Assembly: GCF_000246855.1 (NCBI RefSeq) | Contig: NC_016609.1 | Span: 1,612,001-1,676,000 of the forward strand | Source of the DNA: Niastella koreensis GR20-10 | GTDB lineage: Bacteria; Bacteroidota; Bacteroidia; Chitinophagales; Chitinophagaceae | DNA length: 64,000 nt | Reading direction: 5' to 3' | Part shown: piece after piece, positions 28,636 through 38,900 of the stretch | Position numbering within the stretch: position 1 is the stretch's first letter | Layout: the number at the start of each line of letters is the position of its first letter | Made by a program: the position numbers and the translations under genes | Notes under the pieces: generated by a model | Told to the model about the DNA's origin: nothing | The model's database searches: none | What the model saw: the letters and a program-made list of their open reading frames with translations, nothing else

Positions 28636-28643
28636 TAGGTTTA
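28636..28643 (+). promoter_or_regulatory. Candidate -7 promoter box of the GH28 operon
   Basis: TAGGTTTA, close to the consensus TAnnTTTG, begins 46 bp after the start of the first half-site, the same distance as in front of SusC 3. It leaves a very short leader before the ATG at 28661. Confidence 0.5.
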
Positions 28644-28660
28644 CACCTCATTCATCGAAT

Positions 28661-29962
28661 ATGAGAATACGAATCGTTGTTCTGTTTGTTTGTGGTTGTA
28701 TCCTGCTCACCAGGGGTGTTGCCCAAACAGGCAATGCAAATACTGCACGCTATAACATTGCTGAACAGGGCGCCCAGGGCGATGGTAAAACGCTCAATAC
28801 ACAAAAGATCCAGTTGGTGATTGACGGGTGCGCCCAAAAGGGAGGAGGGACGGTTGTTATTCCCAAAGGGGTGTTTGTTAGTGGCGCGCTGTTCCTGAAG
28901 CGCGGGGTTAACCTGGAATTGCAGGAAGGAGCGGTGCTGAAAGGATCGACAAATATTGATGATTATCCAAAACTAAACACCCGGATAGAAGGACATTTTG
29001 AACCCTGGCGGGTAGCGTTGATAAACGGCGATAGCCTGGAACATGTGCGCATCACAGGTTCCGGCATTTTAGACGGAAGCGGCGAACCTTTCTGGAAAGA
29101 GTTCTATGCCCGGCGTGATGCTGATAACAAAACGACCAACCTGAACGTTGAACGGCCGCGGCTTACTTTTATTCAGCATTCAAAAGATGTACTGATAAGC
29201 GGCATTACTTTTTTGAATTCCGGTTTCTGGAATCTGCATTTGTATGCCTGCCAGGATGTAACCGTTGACTATTGCCGTTTCCATGCGCCATCGGGTCCCA
29301 AGCCATATCACCAGGCGCCCAGTTCGGATGGCATCGATGTTGATTGTTCACAGCGCATTTTTATTCGTCATAGCTTTTTTTCTGTGGGCGATGATTGCAT
29401 TGCATTAAAAGGTTCAAAAGGGCCATTTGCCATGCAGGACCAGAGCAGCCGGCCGGTAGAAAATATCGAGATCAGTGATTGCATTTTTGAAGCGGGTGGG
29501 GGCATTGTAACGTTTGGCAGTGAAGCCACCATCGTTCGCAATGTAACCATTCAACGCTGCACTACACTTCGCCCCACGTTGTTGCGGTTGAAGCTTAGGC
29601 CCGATACGCCGCAATTGTATGAGAACATAACCATGGACGAGATAACCCTGGTTGACGGGGGTGCTATTTTCAAGGTGTCGCCCTGGACGCAATTCTTCGA
29701 TCTGAAAGGCCAGGCGCCGCCCAAAGCTGTTGTGCGAAACATCAGGATCTCTCATGTACATGGCAAAGGCAGTTCATTGGGCGAGATCACCGGTCATAAC
29801 CAGTCAACCATCAGCGATATTTTAGTTGAAAATGTAGATGTGGACCTAAAAACGACCGACTTCCACCTGACCAACGTACAAAACCTGCGGTTTAAAAATG
29901 TAAAGGTGAACGGTAAGGTTATGCCGGCGCCTGAAACAAAATCCACTATGGCGAAAAACTAA
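28661..29962 (+). CDS. Glycoside hydrolase family 28 (polygalacturonase-like)
   Basis: 433 residues with signal peptide ending GVAQ. Right-handed beta-helix enzyme that hydrolyses galacturonosyl linkages in pectin or its oligomers. GH28 catalytic motifs appear in order: SSDGIDVD (usual NTDGxD, about residue 224), GDDCIALKG (about 244) and LRLKLRPD where the family has RIK (about 310). The usual GHG element is GGG here (AGGGIVTFGSEA, about 283), removing a histidine normally near the active site. Exo-acting or rhamnogalacturonan-directed activity is possible. First gene of an operon with the PL1 lyase (13-bp gap) and the hybrid regulator. Confidence 0.92.
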   Translation: MRIRIVVLFVCGCILLTRGVAQTGNANTARYNIAEQGAQGDGKTLNTQKIQLVIDGCAQKGGGTVVIPKGVFVSGALFLKRGVNLELQEGAVLKGSTNIDDYPKLNTRIEGHFEPWRVALINGDSLEHVRITGSGILDGSGEPFWKEFYARRDADNKTTNLNVERPRLTFIQHSKDVLISGITFLNSGFWNLHLYACQDVTVDYCRFHAPSGPKPYHQAPSSDGIDVDCSQRIFIRHSFFSVGDDCIALKGSKGPFAMQDQSSRPVENIEISDCIFEAGGGIVTFGSEATIVRNVTIQRCTTLRPTLLRLKLRPDTPQLYENITMDEITLVDGGAIFKVSPWTQFFDLKGQAPPKAVVRNIRISHVHGKGSSLGEITGHNQSTISDILVENVDVDLKTTDFHLTNVQNLRFKNVKVNGKVMPAPETKSTMAKN

Positions 29963-29975
29963 TGAATAAAACAGT

Positions 29976-31235
29976 ATGAAAATTATTATAGGATTGCTTG
30001 TCATTGCCGCCTTTTTTGCTAACGAGCTATTTGCCCAGCCGGTGGCGTTCCCGGGTGCATCAGGGTTCGGGAGCCAGGCTACCGGTGGCCGCAGTGGAAC
30101 CGTATATCATGTTACCAGTTTGGCCGATTCAGGGGCGGGAACCTTTCGCGAAGCAGTGAGCGCGCCCAACCGCACTGTCGTGTTTGACGTTTCGGGCGTT
30201 ATACACATCAGTGCTAAAATAAAGGCTGCAGCCAATCTCACCATTGCAGGACAAACTGCTCCCGGCGAGGGCGTGGTGGTGTATGGCAACGGCATTTCGC
30301 TTGCCGAAAATACCATTGTCCGGTACATGCGGTTCCGCGGCAGTATCAATATGGATCGCGGCGCCTGCACCGTAAACATCGACAGTATAAAAAATGTGAT
30401 CCTCGACCATGTTTCCATTGAGTGGGGCCGGTGGGACAACCTGCATATCAAGAACAGCAGCAACGTAACCCTTCAGTATTGTCTTATTGGAGAACCCATA
30501 GACCCACAACGGTTTGGCGCTTTATTCGAACATCCCACCAACATCACCATTCATCATTGTCTTTGGATCGATTGCCAAAGCCGCAATCCCAAGGCAAAGG
30601 CAGCCATTGAATACATCAACAACGTGGTGTACAATTGGGGCGTAAGCGGCCTGGTGGGTGGCCACTCCGAAGCGGATCATTTCCAGGATGTGATCAATAA
30701 CTACTTTATTGCCGGGCCTAACACCAAAGGTAATTTCATTGGTATGTTCACCGCTACCGACCATGTATACCACAGCGGCAATATTGTAGATGATAACAAA
30801 GACGGGGTATTAAACGGCCGGGCTGTAATAGATACCGATTTTGTACATGAAAAGGCGACGCTCGTTACCAAAAAACAAAACCTGCCTTCCCATACCGTAA
30901 CTACAGAAAGTGCGGAGGCGGCTTTCAAAACTGTGATGAACCAGGCTGGCGCTTCTTTACACCGCGATGCCATTGACCAACGCCTCATTGGCTACCTGAA
31001 TTCCCTGGGCGCAGCAGGGAAAATATTTAAAACAGAGGTGGATGCCGGCGGTCAGGGTGAGATGGTTGAAGCCAAAGGGGAGTCCGATTCAGATGGCGAT
31101 GGCATTCCCGATAAATGGGAAACCGCGAATCAGTTAAATTCCAAAGACCCCAAAGACGCCATGCAGGTAAAAAGCAATGGCTATACGCCTTTGGAAGAAT
31201 ATGTAAATCAACTGGTCACAACAGGAAGAAACTAA
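29976..31235 (+). CDS. Pectate lyase-like protein, PL1 family, secreted
   Basis: 419 residues, signal peptide ending NELFAQ. The N-terminal block VAFPGASGFGSQATGGRSG and VFDVSGVIHISAKI, IAGQTAPGEGVVVYG are typical of the PL1 pectate lyases of Bacteroidota, and ILDHVSIEWGRWDN fits the lyase helix. Near the C-terminus DSDGDGIPDKWE is a calcium-binding loop of the thrombospondin-3/EF-hand kind. It is a clear paralogue of the first 400 residues of the giant lyase at 41234. Expected reaction: Ca-dependent beta-elimination of polygalacturonate. Cotranscribed with GH28. Confidence 0.88.
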   Translation: MKIIIGLLVIAAFFANELFAQPVAFPGASGFGSQATGGRSGTVYHVTSLADSGAGTFREAVSAPNRTVVFDVSGVIHISAKIKAAANLTIAGQTAPGEGVVVYGNGISLAENTIVRYMRFRGSINMDRGACTVNIDSIKNVILDHVSIEWGRWDNLHIKNSSNVTLQYCLIGEPIDPQRFGALFEHPTNITIHHCLWIDCQSRNPKAKAAIEYINNVVYNWGVSGLVGGHSEADHFQDVINNYFIAGPNTKGNFIGMFTATDHVYHSGNIVDDNKDGVLNGRAVIDTDFVHEKATLVTKKQNLPSHTVTTESAEAAFKTVMNQAGASLHRDAIDQRLIGYLNSLGAAGKIFKTEVDAGGQGEMVEAKGESDSDGDGIPDKWETANQLNSKDPKDAMQVKSNGYTPLEEYVNQLVTTGRN

Positions 31236-31292
31236 TAGGGGCAATTCTTGTTTAATACACCTTTTTTCATTTCTTTTGGTTACACAATTGAA

Positions 31293-34200
31293 ATGAATTT
31301 GGGTGATATATATCGCGGGATTGCTGGTAAACGTCTTTTGTACGTTTTATTTTTTTGCTTGTTTGCCGAAATCCTTCATGCGCAGCCAAAATACAAGATA
31401 GAACATTATGCTACCGAGCAGGGGCTTTCGCACCGGCGGGTAAATTGTATGATGAAAGACCAGGAAGGCTTTATGTGGTTTGGCACCTGGGATGGCATCA
31501 ACCGCTTCGATGGCCGTACCTTTGTTTCCTTTAAATCATCACCCGAAGAAAAATATCAATTGGGTAACAGCCGCATTGCCCGGATAGTAGAAGATCAGAA
31601 CGGTCATTTATGGGTGCAGGCTTACGACTACCAGGTGTATCGCTTCGACAAAAAAACAGAGCAATTCCTGCCGCTGTCAACCTTGTTGAAATCAGATCAC
31701 AAAATTGAATTCAATAACATTCTGCAGGCGGCTGACGGCTATGTATGGCTCCAAACCAAGAATGATGGAATTTTTCGTGTATCTCAGGCATCCCGCCCAT
31801 CAATATTCCATGAATCAATATCTAATCCATCCCTGATATCCCGTCTTTCCCGGTCATCCTATGCATACTTATCGCAATTATCCCGGTTCAGACTATCCGG
31901 CGATGATCTCACGGCCATTGAAGAGGATACCGATCATGTGTTCTTTGGCCTGTCAGACGGACAATTAATCACTTTTGAAAAGCGCTCCAAATCATTTACC
32001 CAGCGAAAGGTGGCCACCGGCCGCATCAACGCCTTGCTGCGTTCAGCCAAAAGCGATGTATTGTATGCCAGTACTTCGCTGGGTGAAATCGTAATGATAA
32101 GCCTCGGCGATCAGCGAATTGCCACCGCTAACTACGCAACAAAAGAAAGTCTTTCTACATTGTATGAAGATAAAACCGGTGGGTTATGGATAGAACCCGA
32201 AAAAATGGGGGCGCTTCGCTTTGATCCGTCGACCCGGTCATTCCAGTTATTCTCGGTAAACACCGGCACTATCCTGAGCGATAATAACAACCGGTACTTC
32301 TGGGTGCTGGAAGATTATAAAGGAACCGTTTGGGTAAGCATGAAGGGGCGGGGTTTTGGTTATTATAAACCCGGCAGTAAATCACTGGAGAATAATTTAC
32401 AAACACCCGAAGGCGCCAATTACCAGTTACCGGCAAACATAATAGGACATTATTACGACAGCGCCGGCATTCTCTGGCTCACCACAAAGGAAGGCGGACT
32501 GGTTAAAATAATTATCCAGGACAATGATTTTGAACAACAGCATTTAGTTGACCAGGAATCTGCGCGTTCAGGCAATGAAGTGCGGGTGATGTACAACGAT
32601 CAGCAGGGGCGGTTATGGTTGGGAACAAAGATGAGCGGAGTATCCGTGTTTAAAAATAATATCCCCATAAAAGGACTGTTTGAAAATGAACCTGCCGGTG
32701 GGGTAGTAGGGGTATATGCCATTTTGCAGGATAGCAAAGGAAATATCTGGTTAGGTACCAAAGGCAACGGTTTATATAAAGCCACGCCGGTAAACAATGA
32801 ACAAACAAAATACCGGTTGAGTCATTTTCAACGGCATAAAGAAATTACCGATAGTTTACCGTTTAACCAGATCTATGCGTTGCTGGAAGATAAACAGGAC
32901 CGCATCTGGGTCGGTTCTCTCGACAATGGATTGGCATTGATAGAACAGAACCCCGGCGGCACCAGGTGCATTCACAGCGGCAATGCTTTTCAAAATTATC
33001 CAAAGGGTGCGTTTCAGAATATCCGAACCATGTGCCTCGATGCAGCTGGCAATATCTGGTTAGGCACCACAACCGGTTTGCTGGTGCTGGATGCCAACGA
33101 CCAGCATTCCGCTGTTTATAAATACAAAACCTACAGTACCATTCCCGGTAATAAGGAAAGCCTGGGCAATAATGATATCCTGTTTGTTTACCGTGATAGA
33201 AAGAACAGGATGTGGCTCGCCACCAGCGGCGGTGGTTTTTGTGAAGTTATTGGTGATAAACCCTTCGAGACGTTGCGCTTCAGGAATTATACCACCAAAG
33301 ATGGATTGCCAAACGATTACATACTCAGTTGTGCCGAAGACAGCGAGGGCAATTTATGGCTGGCGACAGAAAACGGGTTATCGAAGTTTAATCCCGAAAC
33401 CCGGGTGTTCCGGAACTTTGACAGCTACGATGCCTTGCCGCCTAAGATAACTTTTTCCGAAGCCTCCGTAACAAAAGCGCCTGCGAACAAACAACTCATT
33501 TTTGGTACCGTTACCGGTTATTTATCTTTTAATCCCGATCAGATCAACACCAGCCGCATAAAAGCGAACATTGCTTTTACCGGTTTACAAATCAATAATG
33601 AAGATGCCGGACCCAAAGCAAACACCCAGCTGCTGGCAACAGATATCAATTATGTTTCGCAAATAAACCTACAATACAACCAGGATATCATCAGCATTTA
33701 TTACGCACTCCTCGATCCCCGGGGCAGCGGCGACCGGCAGGGTTTTGCTTATCGCCTGCTGGGGTTCGACAGTACCTGGCACAACGACTGGCAGGTAAGA
33801 AAAGCTACTTATACCAATCTGCCGCCCGGCAATTACGTATTCGAAGTAAAGAGCCTTAGCCATGACCTGTATTCCAATCAACCCTATAAACAACTGGCCA
33901 TTACCATTATGCCGCCACCATGGAAAACATGGTGGGCGTACCTGTTGTATGCATTGGTTATTGGGGTAATATTGTTTTTTATCCGCCGGTACACCCTGGC
34001 CATGATCAGGCTGCGGCATAAGATAGCGGTAGAACAAAAACTGGCGGCGTTGAAGATGCATTTCTTCACCAACGTTTCGCACGAACTGCGAACGCCGCTT
34101 ACCTTAATTGTAAACCCACTGGAACAGGTAGCAAAGAAAGGTGAGTTATCACCTGAAATGAGTGGTTATATAGATGTGGCCCGCAAGAATGCCAGCCGCA

Positions 34201-35618
34201 TGGTACGCTTTATAAATCAACTGCTCGATCTGCGAAAAGTGCAAAGCGAAAAAGCCAGCCTGCGCATCTCCAGGCTGGAAGTAGTGACCTTTGTTAAAAA
34301 AATTACCGGGCATTTTACCGAAGCAGCCCGAAGCAAACGCATACACCTGGAAGTGGTGCCTGACCAGAAGGAATGCATTGCCTGGGTGGATGCGGAAAAA
34401 CTGGATGTGGTGATCTATAACCTGGTAGGCAATGCCATCAAGTTCACCCCTGAGGACAAATCGATCAAAATATTTATTAAGAGCAACCCTGCCACGCAAA
34501 GTTTTACTATTGCGGTGCACGACCAGGGGCCGGGCGTACCCAACAATAAACTGGAACAGATCTTTGACCTGTTCCAGGAAGGGGAGCATACAAATGGCCG
34601 GGAATTGAAAGGCACGGGCATTGGCCTGGCGCTTTCGCGCGAGTTTGTAGCATTGCATGGCGGCGCCATTTGGGCGGAAAATAATGCCGAGGGCGGATTA
34701 ACGGTTACGGTACAACTGCAATCCGGTGCAGAATATTACAAACAGCAGGAAGCGTCGTTTGTGGAACAGCCGCAAACAACACCTGTAATTGGAAAACCAA
34801 TCGAACAACAACTGCTGTCGCAAATTGCGGGCAACGGTTCCAGCCAAAACCCCGAAGCGCCGCTGGTATTACTGGTAGAAGACAATGACGAGCTGCGCAA
34901 TTTTATCAAAACCCAACTGGGCGAGCATTACCGGGTAAAGACTGCCCGGGATGGGGAGGAAGGGTTGCAAAAAGCCCTTGAACTGATCCCTGATCTGATC
35001 GTGAGCGATATCATGATGCCGAAAATGGATGGTCTTCAAATGCTTGACAGGGTTAAGAACGACGTGAACACCAGCCATATTCCGGTGGTATTGTTATCAG
35101 CGAAATATTCCATCGAAAGCCAGATAGAGGGGCTGCGCTATGGCGCCGATCACTACATCACCAAACCATTCAACAACGAATTTTTGATCGCCAGTATCGA
35201 TAACCTGTTGCAGCAGCGAAAGAAATTATTTGAAGCTTTGGTGGAAAAAAAGAAAGCCGTTGACCTTAGTCCCGAACCGGTAGTAATCACTTCCAAAGAC
35301 GAAACTTTCCTGAAAGATGTGATCAGGGTAGTGGAATCAAAAATGGAAGATCCCGACTTTAATATTGACAGCGTGGCTGAAACCATGGCCTTAAGCCGCA
35401 CTAATTTTTATAAGAAATTCAAGAGTCTCACCACCTTAACCCCAATGGAATTTGTACGCGACATGCGCCTGCAACGCGCCAAACAATACCTCGATGCGGG
35501 CGGTCACAATATCTCCGAGGTGGCCTATCTTACCGGCTTCAGCAATCCCAAGTACTTCAGTACTGTATTTAAGGAAAAATACCATGTTTCTCCTTCGGAT
35601 TATATTAAGTCAAAGTAG
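31293..35618 (+). CDS. Hybrid two-component system sensor/regulator (HTCS)
   Basis: 1441 residues from the ATG at 31293 (a TTG-started extension to 31248 is unlikely). Order of domains: signal peptide; two seven-bladed periplasmic sensor propellers with repeated WxGTxxGL-type units (about 40-745); Y_Y_Y domain (about 780-860); one transmembrane helix (about 872-893); HisKA with phospho-acceptor His in NVSHELRTP (about 929); HATPase_c with GTGIGLALSREF; receiver with Asp in IVSDIMMPKMDG (about 1240); AraC helix-turn-helix at the C-terminus. It binds an oligosaccharide, phosphorylates itself and activates the locus. It lies in the GH28 operon, so is probably autoregulated. Confidence 0.96.
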   Translation: MNLGDIYRGIAGKRLLYVLFFCLFAEILHAQPKYKIEHYATEQGLSHRRVNCMMKDQEGFMWFGTWDGINRFDGRTFVSFKSSPEEKYQLGNSRIARIVEDQNGHLWVQAYDYQVYRFDKKTEQFLPLSTLLKSDHKIEFNNILQAADGYVWLQTKNDGIFRVSQASRPSIFHESISNPSLISRLSRSSYAYLSQLSRFRLSGDDLTAIEEDTDHVFFGLSDGQLITFEKRSKSFTQRKVATGRINALLRSAKSDVLYASTSLGEIVMISLGDQRIATANYATKESLSTLYEDKTGGLWIEPEKMGALRFDPSTRSFQLFSVNTGTILSDNNNRYFWVLEDYKGTVWVSMKGRGFGYYKPGSKSLENNLQTPEGANYQLPANIIGHYYDSAGILWLTTKEGGLVKIIIQDNDFEQQHLVDQESARSGNEVRVMYNDQQGRLWLGTKMSGVSVFKNNIPIKGLFENEPAGGVVGVYAILQDSKGNIWLGTKGNGLYKATPVNNEQTKYRLSHFQRHKEITDSLPFNQIYALLEDKQDRIWVGSLDNGLALIEQNPGGTRCIHSGNAFQNYPKGAFQNIRTMCLDAAGNIWLGTTTGLLVLDANDQHSAVYKYKTYSTIPGNKESLGNNDILFVYRDRKNRMWLATSGGGFCEVIGDKPFETLRFRNYTTKDGLPNDYILSCAEDSEGNLWLATENGLSKFNPETRVFRNFDSYDALPPKITFSEASVTKAPANKQLIFGTVTGYLSFNPDQINTSRIKANIAFTGLQINNEDAGPKANTQLLATDINYVSQINLQYNQDIISIYYALLDPRGSGDRQGFAYRLLGFDSTWHNDWQVRKATYTNLPPGNYVFEVKSLSHDLYSNQPYKQLAITIMPPPWKTWWAYLLYALVIGVILFFIRRYTLAMIRLRHKIAVEQKLAALKMHFFTNVSHELRTPLTLIVNPLEQVAKKGELSPEMSGYIDVARKNASRMVRFINQLLDLRKVQSEKASLRISRLEVVTFVKKITGHFTEAARSKRIHLEVVPDQKECIAWVDAEKLDVVIYNLVGNAIKFTPEDKSIKIFIKSNPATQSFTIAVHDQGPGVPNNKLEQIFDLFQEGEHTNGRELKGTGIGLALSREFVALHGGAIWAENNAEGGLTVTVQLQSGAEYYKQQEASFVEQPQTTPVIGKPIEQQLLSQIAGNGSSQNPEAPLVLLVEDNDELRNFIKTQLGEHYRVKTARDGEEGLQKALELIPDLIVSDIMMPKMDGLQMLDRVKNDVNTSHIPVVLLSAKYSIESQIEGLRYGADHYITKPFNNEFLIASIDNLLQQRKKLFEALVEKKKAVDLSPEPVVITSKDETFLKDVIRVVESKMEDPDFNIDSVAETMALSRTNFYKKFKSLTTLTPMEFVRDMRLQRAKQYLDAGGHNISEVAYLTGFSNPKYFSTVFKEKYHVSPSDYIKSK

Positions 35619-35776
35619 CAAGGCAACGAGGCATAAAGGCATAAAGGCAACGAGGAAAACCTGCTGTAAGCTGAACGTCCATAAAGAGGTACATAGTCAA
35701 ATGAGCTGAAAGTGTAGACCGTTCCCTTTGTCTTTATGCAGCTTCTATGCCTTTATGCCTCGGCCCCTCGCTCCCT
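35619..35776. repeat. Octamer-repeat palindromic element
   Basis: Immediately after the regulator stop codon, 8-bp units run GGCAACGA, GGCATAAA, GGCATAAA, GGCAACGA. About 90 bp later the reverse-complement arm TCTATGCC, TTTATGCC, TCGGCCCC occurs (35743-35766). Same layout as the TAGTGAG elements but with a different word and unit length. Confidence 0.8.
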
Positions 35777-35841
35777 AAAAATCAAGAATGCATCACATTG
35801 TCCCCCTAACTAATTGCATATCAATAATCTTTTTTTGATAC

Positions 35842-35888
35842 CTGTACGTATTCAAACCATTTCTGCACAAACCGGAACCCCTTCGCAA
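35842..35888 (+). promoter_or_regulatory. Candidate hybrid-regulator binding site upstream of SusC 3
   Basis: Half-sites AAACCATTTCTGCA at 35854 and GAACCCCTTCGCAA at 35875, spaced 21 bp; matches the block at 28578-28624. The second half-site would overlap the -33 region, suggesting class II type activation (inference). Confidence 0.7.
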
Positions 35889-35899
35889 TGGCTAATAAT

Positions 35900-35907
35900 T
35901 ACGTTTG
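35900..35907 (+). promoter_or_regulatory. -7 promoter box of SusC/SusD 3
   Basis: TACGTTTG is a perfect TAnnTTTG match, 46 bp after the start of the first half-site, giving a leader of roughly 35 nt before the ATG at 35947. Confidence 0.65.
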
Positions 35908-35946
35908 TAGCAATCTCTCTGTTAGAAACCAAAATAGTAAACTGCC

Positions 35947-38900
35947 ATGCACAAGGAAAAAACGATTGCCTTTAAACTGATGCTATTGGTTGCCGCCATA
36001 TTGGTTTGGCAGGCAAGTTTCGCTCAAAATGGAATCCCTGTTTCAGGTACTGTGGAAGACAAAGCAGGACCATTGGAAGGAGCGAATGTGACAGTCACCG
36101 GAACGAACACCGGTACCCGTACTGACAAGAATGGAAAATTCTCCCTCACAGTTCCCGACAAAAAATCGACCCTTACTATTTCTTCAGTTGGCTATGGTAC
36201 CCGCACCGTTCAGGTGGGTAACAGCACTACATTCCATATCACCCTGGACATGCAGGATAAGTCGATGGATGAAATAGTGGTGATTGGTTATGGTACGGCC
36301 CGGAAGAAAGACCTTACCGGCGCCACGGCTTCGGTAAGCGGGGCGGAGATCTCGAAGATCCCCGTAACCTCGGCTGCGCAGGCCATCACCGGTAAGATTG
36401 CCGGAGTAAACGTGGTTACGCAAAGCGGTGCGCCCGGGGCCGACATTAATATTGTGGTACGTGGTGGTACCTCCATTACCCAGGGTAATAAGCCCCTGTA
36501 TATTGTGGATGGGTTTCAAATGGACGATGGGTTGAAAAATATCGATATGAACGACATTGAAACCATCGATGTAATGAAAGACGCGTCGGCAACCGCCATT
36601 TATGGCGCCCGCGGCTCCAACGGGGTAATCCTGATAACGACAAAATCGGGCAAAAGCGGCAAAACGCAGATCACCTACAACGGGTACCAGAGTTTTGAAA
36701 AGCTGGCCAAACAGCTCGATATGATGAACCCTGAGCAGTATGCCGATTACCAGTATGAATTTCAGATCCTGGCTGGTAAACCCGATAAATGGGCGAAGAA
36801 CTTTGGCGATAGCATAACCGATCCTAATTTTTATACCGGCGCCTCCCAACGTACCCATGATACCTATGGTGGCGTACCCGGTATCAACTGGCAGGATGCG
36901 ATGTTTGGCGGTACGGCCAGGTTGCAAAACCACAGCCTCTCTGTAAGCGGTGGCAACGACCGTACCAAATACCTGCTTAACGGAAGCTTCACCGGTCAGA
37001 ATGGGCTTATAAGCCATCACGGTTTTCAGAAAGAGAATGTGCGCTTTAAGTTGAACCACAAGATCAATGACCGCGTTCGGGTAGACTTCAATACCAATTA
37101 TAATAATATGCAGTTGCGCGGCGATGGTTCGCTTGCCGGACAATTGAAACTGAGCCTGCTGCAACCGCCAACCGGTGGCGTACGTTTTTCCAACGATCAA
37201 CTGCTGAATACAGATATCAGTTTGCAGATGCAGAGCGACGATTCGCAATACGATATCTACAACCCCATCATCACCAACGATGCGGTTACCCAAACAAAAT
37301 ATACCCGTCAGTATACCACCAATGCCGGGATAGAGGTAGACGTTCTGAAAAACCTCACCTGGCGTACCCAGGGTACGTTTATGTGGCAACAAACACGCGA
37401 CGATTTATGGGACGATGGCCGTACAAAAACTTCGCAAACCTATAACGGGCCCTGGGGCCACCGGAACAACAGTGAAAACCAGAGCTGGCAGGTAACCAAT
37501 ACCCTGAACTGGAAAAAGTATTTCGGTGAGCACAATCTGAATGTGATGGCCGGACAGGAAGTATATTTTAGCGAAAGCATGAAACTGGATAATACCTATT
37601 CAGATTTTCCTGCTGCCAACTTTGGGTTGAACAATGTGGCCATGGCAAAAACAAACTATTCCCGGGCTTCCGGCACCAGCCAGTTTGCTCTGGCATCGTT
37701 CTTTGGCCGTGTAATGTACAGCTATGCCGACCGCTACCTGTTGACGGCTACGTTGCGTGGCGATGGTGTATCGCGGTTTGCACCCGGCAAACAATGGGGC
37801 ATGCTGCCTTCTATGTCTGCAGCCTGGCGCATTTCGGAAGAAGAGTTCATGAAGGATAATCACATCTTCGACCAGTTGAAATTACGCGTGGGCTATGGTA
37901 CCACCGGTAACAGTAACATCGACGATTATATGTATGTTACCGCATACGGCAGTACGGTGGTGTATGCTATCAACAACCAACAGGTAAGTACTTTAACGCC
38001 CAGTAGTAAGCTGGCCAATACTGACCTGAGATGGGAAAAAACAAATTCCTTTAACGTTGGTCTGGACCTGGCGGTGCTGAAAAACAGGATAAGCCTTTCA
38101 GCAGATTTTTATAACCAGCAATCGAATAACCTGTTACTCGAAAATCAGATCCCAACTTCTACAGGTTACTCTACGCAGTTCCAGAACATCGGTTCTGTAC
38201 GCAACAGAGGGTTTGAATTTGTGTTGAATACCACAAACATCAACACCAAAGAATTCAGATGGACAACCGGTTTTAATATCTCCTTCAACCGCTCAAAAGT
38301 GCTGGCGTTGTATGGCAATACGGTTGCAAACAATCAGCTCATTGATGGTAATTTCATTGTTAAGGTAGGCCAGCGTTTAGGACAGTTTTACGGATATAAA
38401 TACGATGGTGTATACACTACCGATGATTTTAATCAGAATGCAAACGGCACCTATTCATTAAAAGACGGTGTTATCAGACTGAAGGGTGGTAATGTGGCCA
38501 ATGTAAAACCAGGTGATATAAAATTCGCTTCTGCCATTGGTGAAATGGATGCAAAGAACAACCCGGTCTTCAGCACCAACGACAGAGTGCCAATGGGTAA
38601 TGGCGAGCCTAACTTTACCGGTGGCATTACCAACAACTTTGCTTACAAAGGTTTCGATCTGAGTGTTTTCATGAACTTTACCGGTGGTAATAAAGTGTTC
38701 AATGCCAATGCCCGTCGTTTCTACGGTCCCTATCTGCCAAATGAAAATACGTTCACTGCCATGACAAACCGTTTCCGGCTTATAGATCCTGTTACCGGAA
38801 AGGAAACAACGGATCTGGCGCGCCTGGCCGAGTTGAACCCCAATCAATATTCTAAAAAACAGATCTGGAGCCTGCATTCGGACAACAGCAAATCCATCAG

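Noticed and set aside
36184-37392. 402-residue antisense frame
   Set aside because: Lies wholly inside SusC 3 on the opposite strand; its sequence is the mirror of a confident receptor gene.
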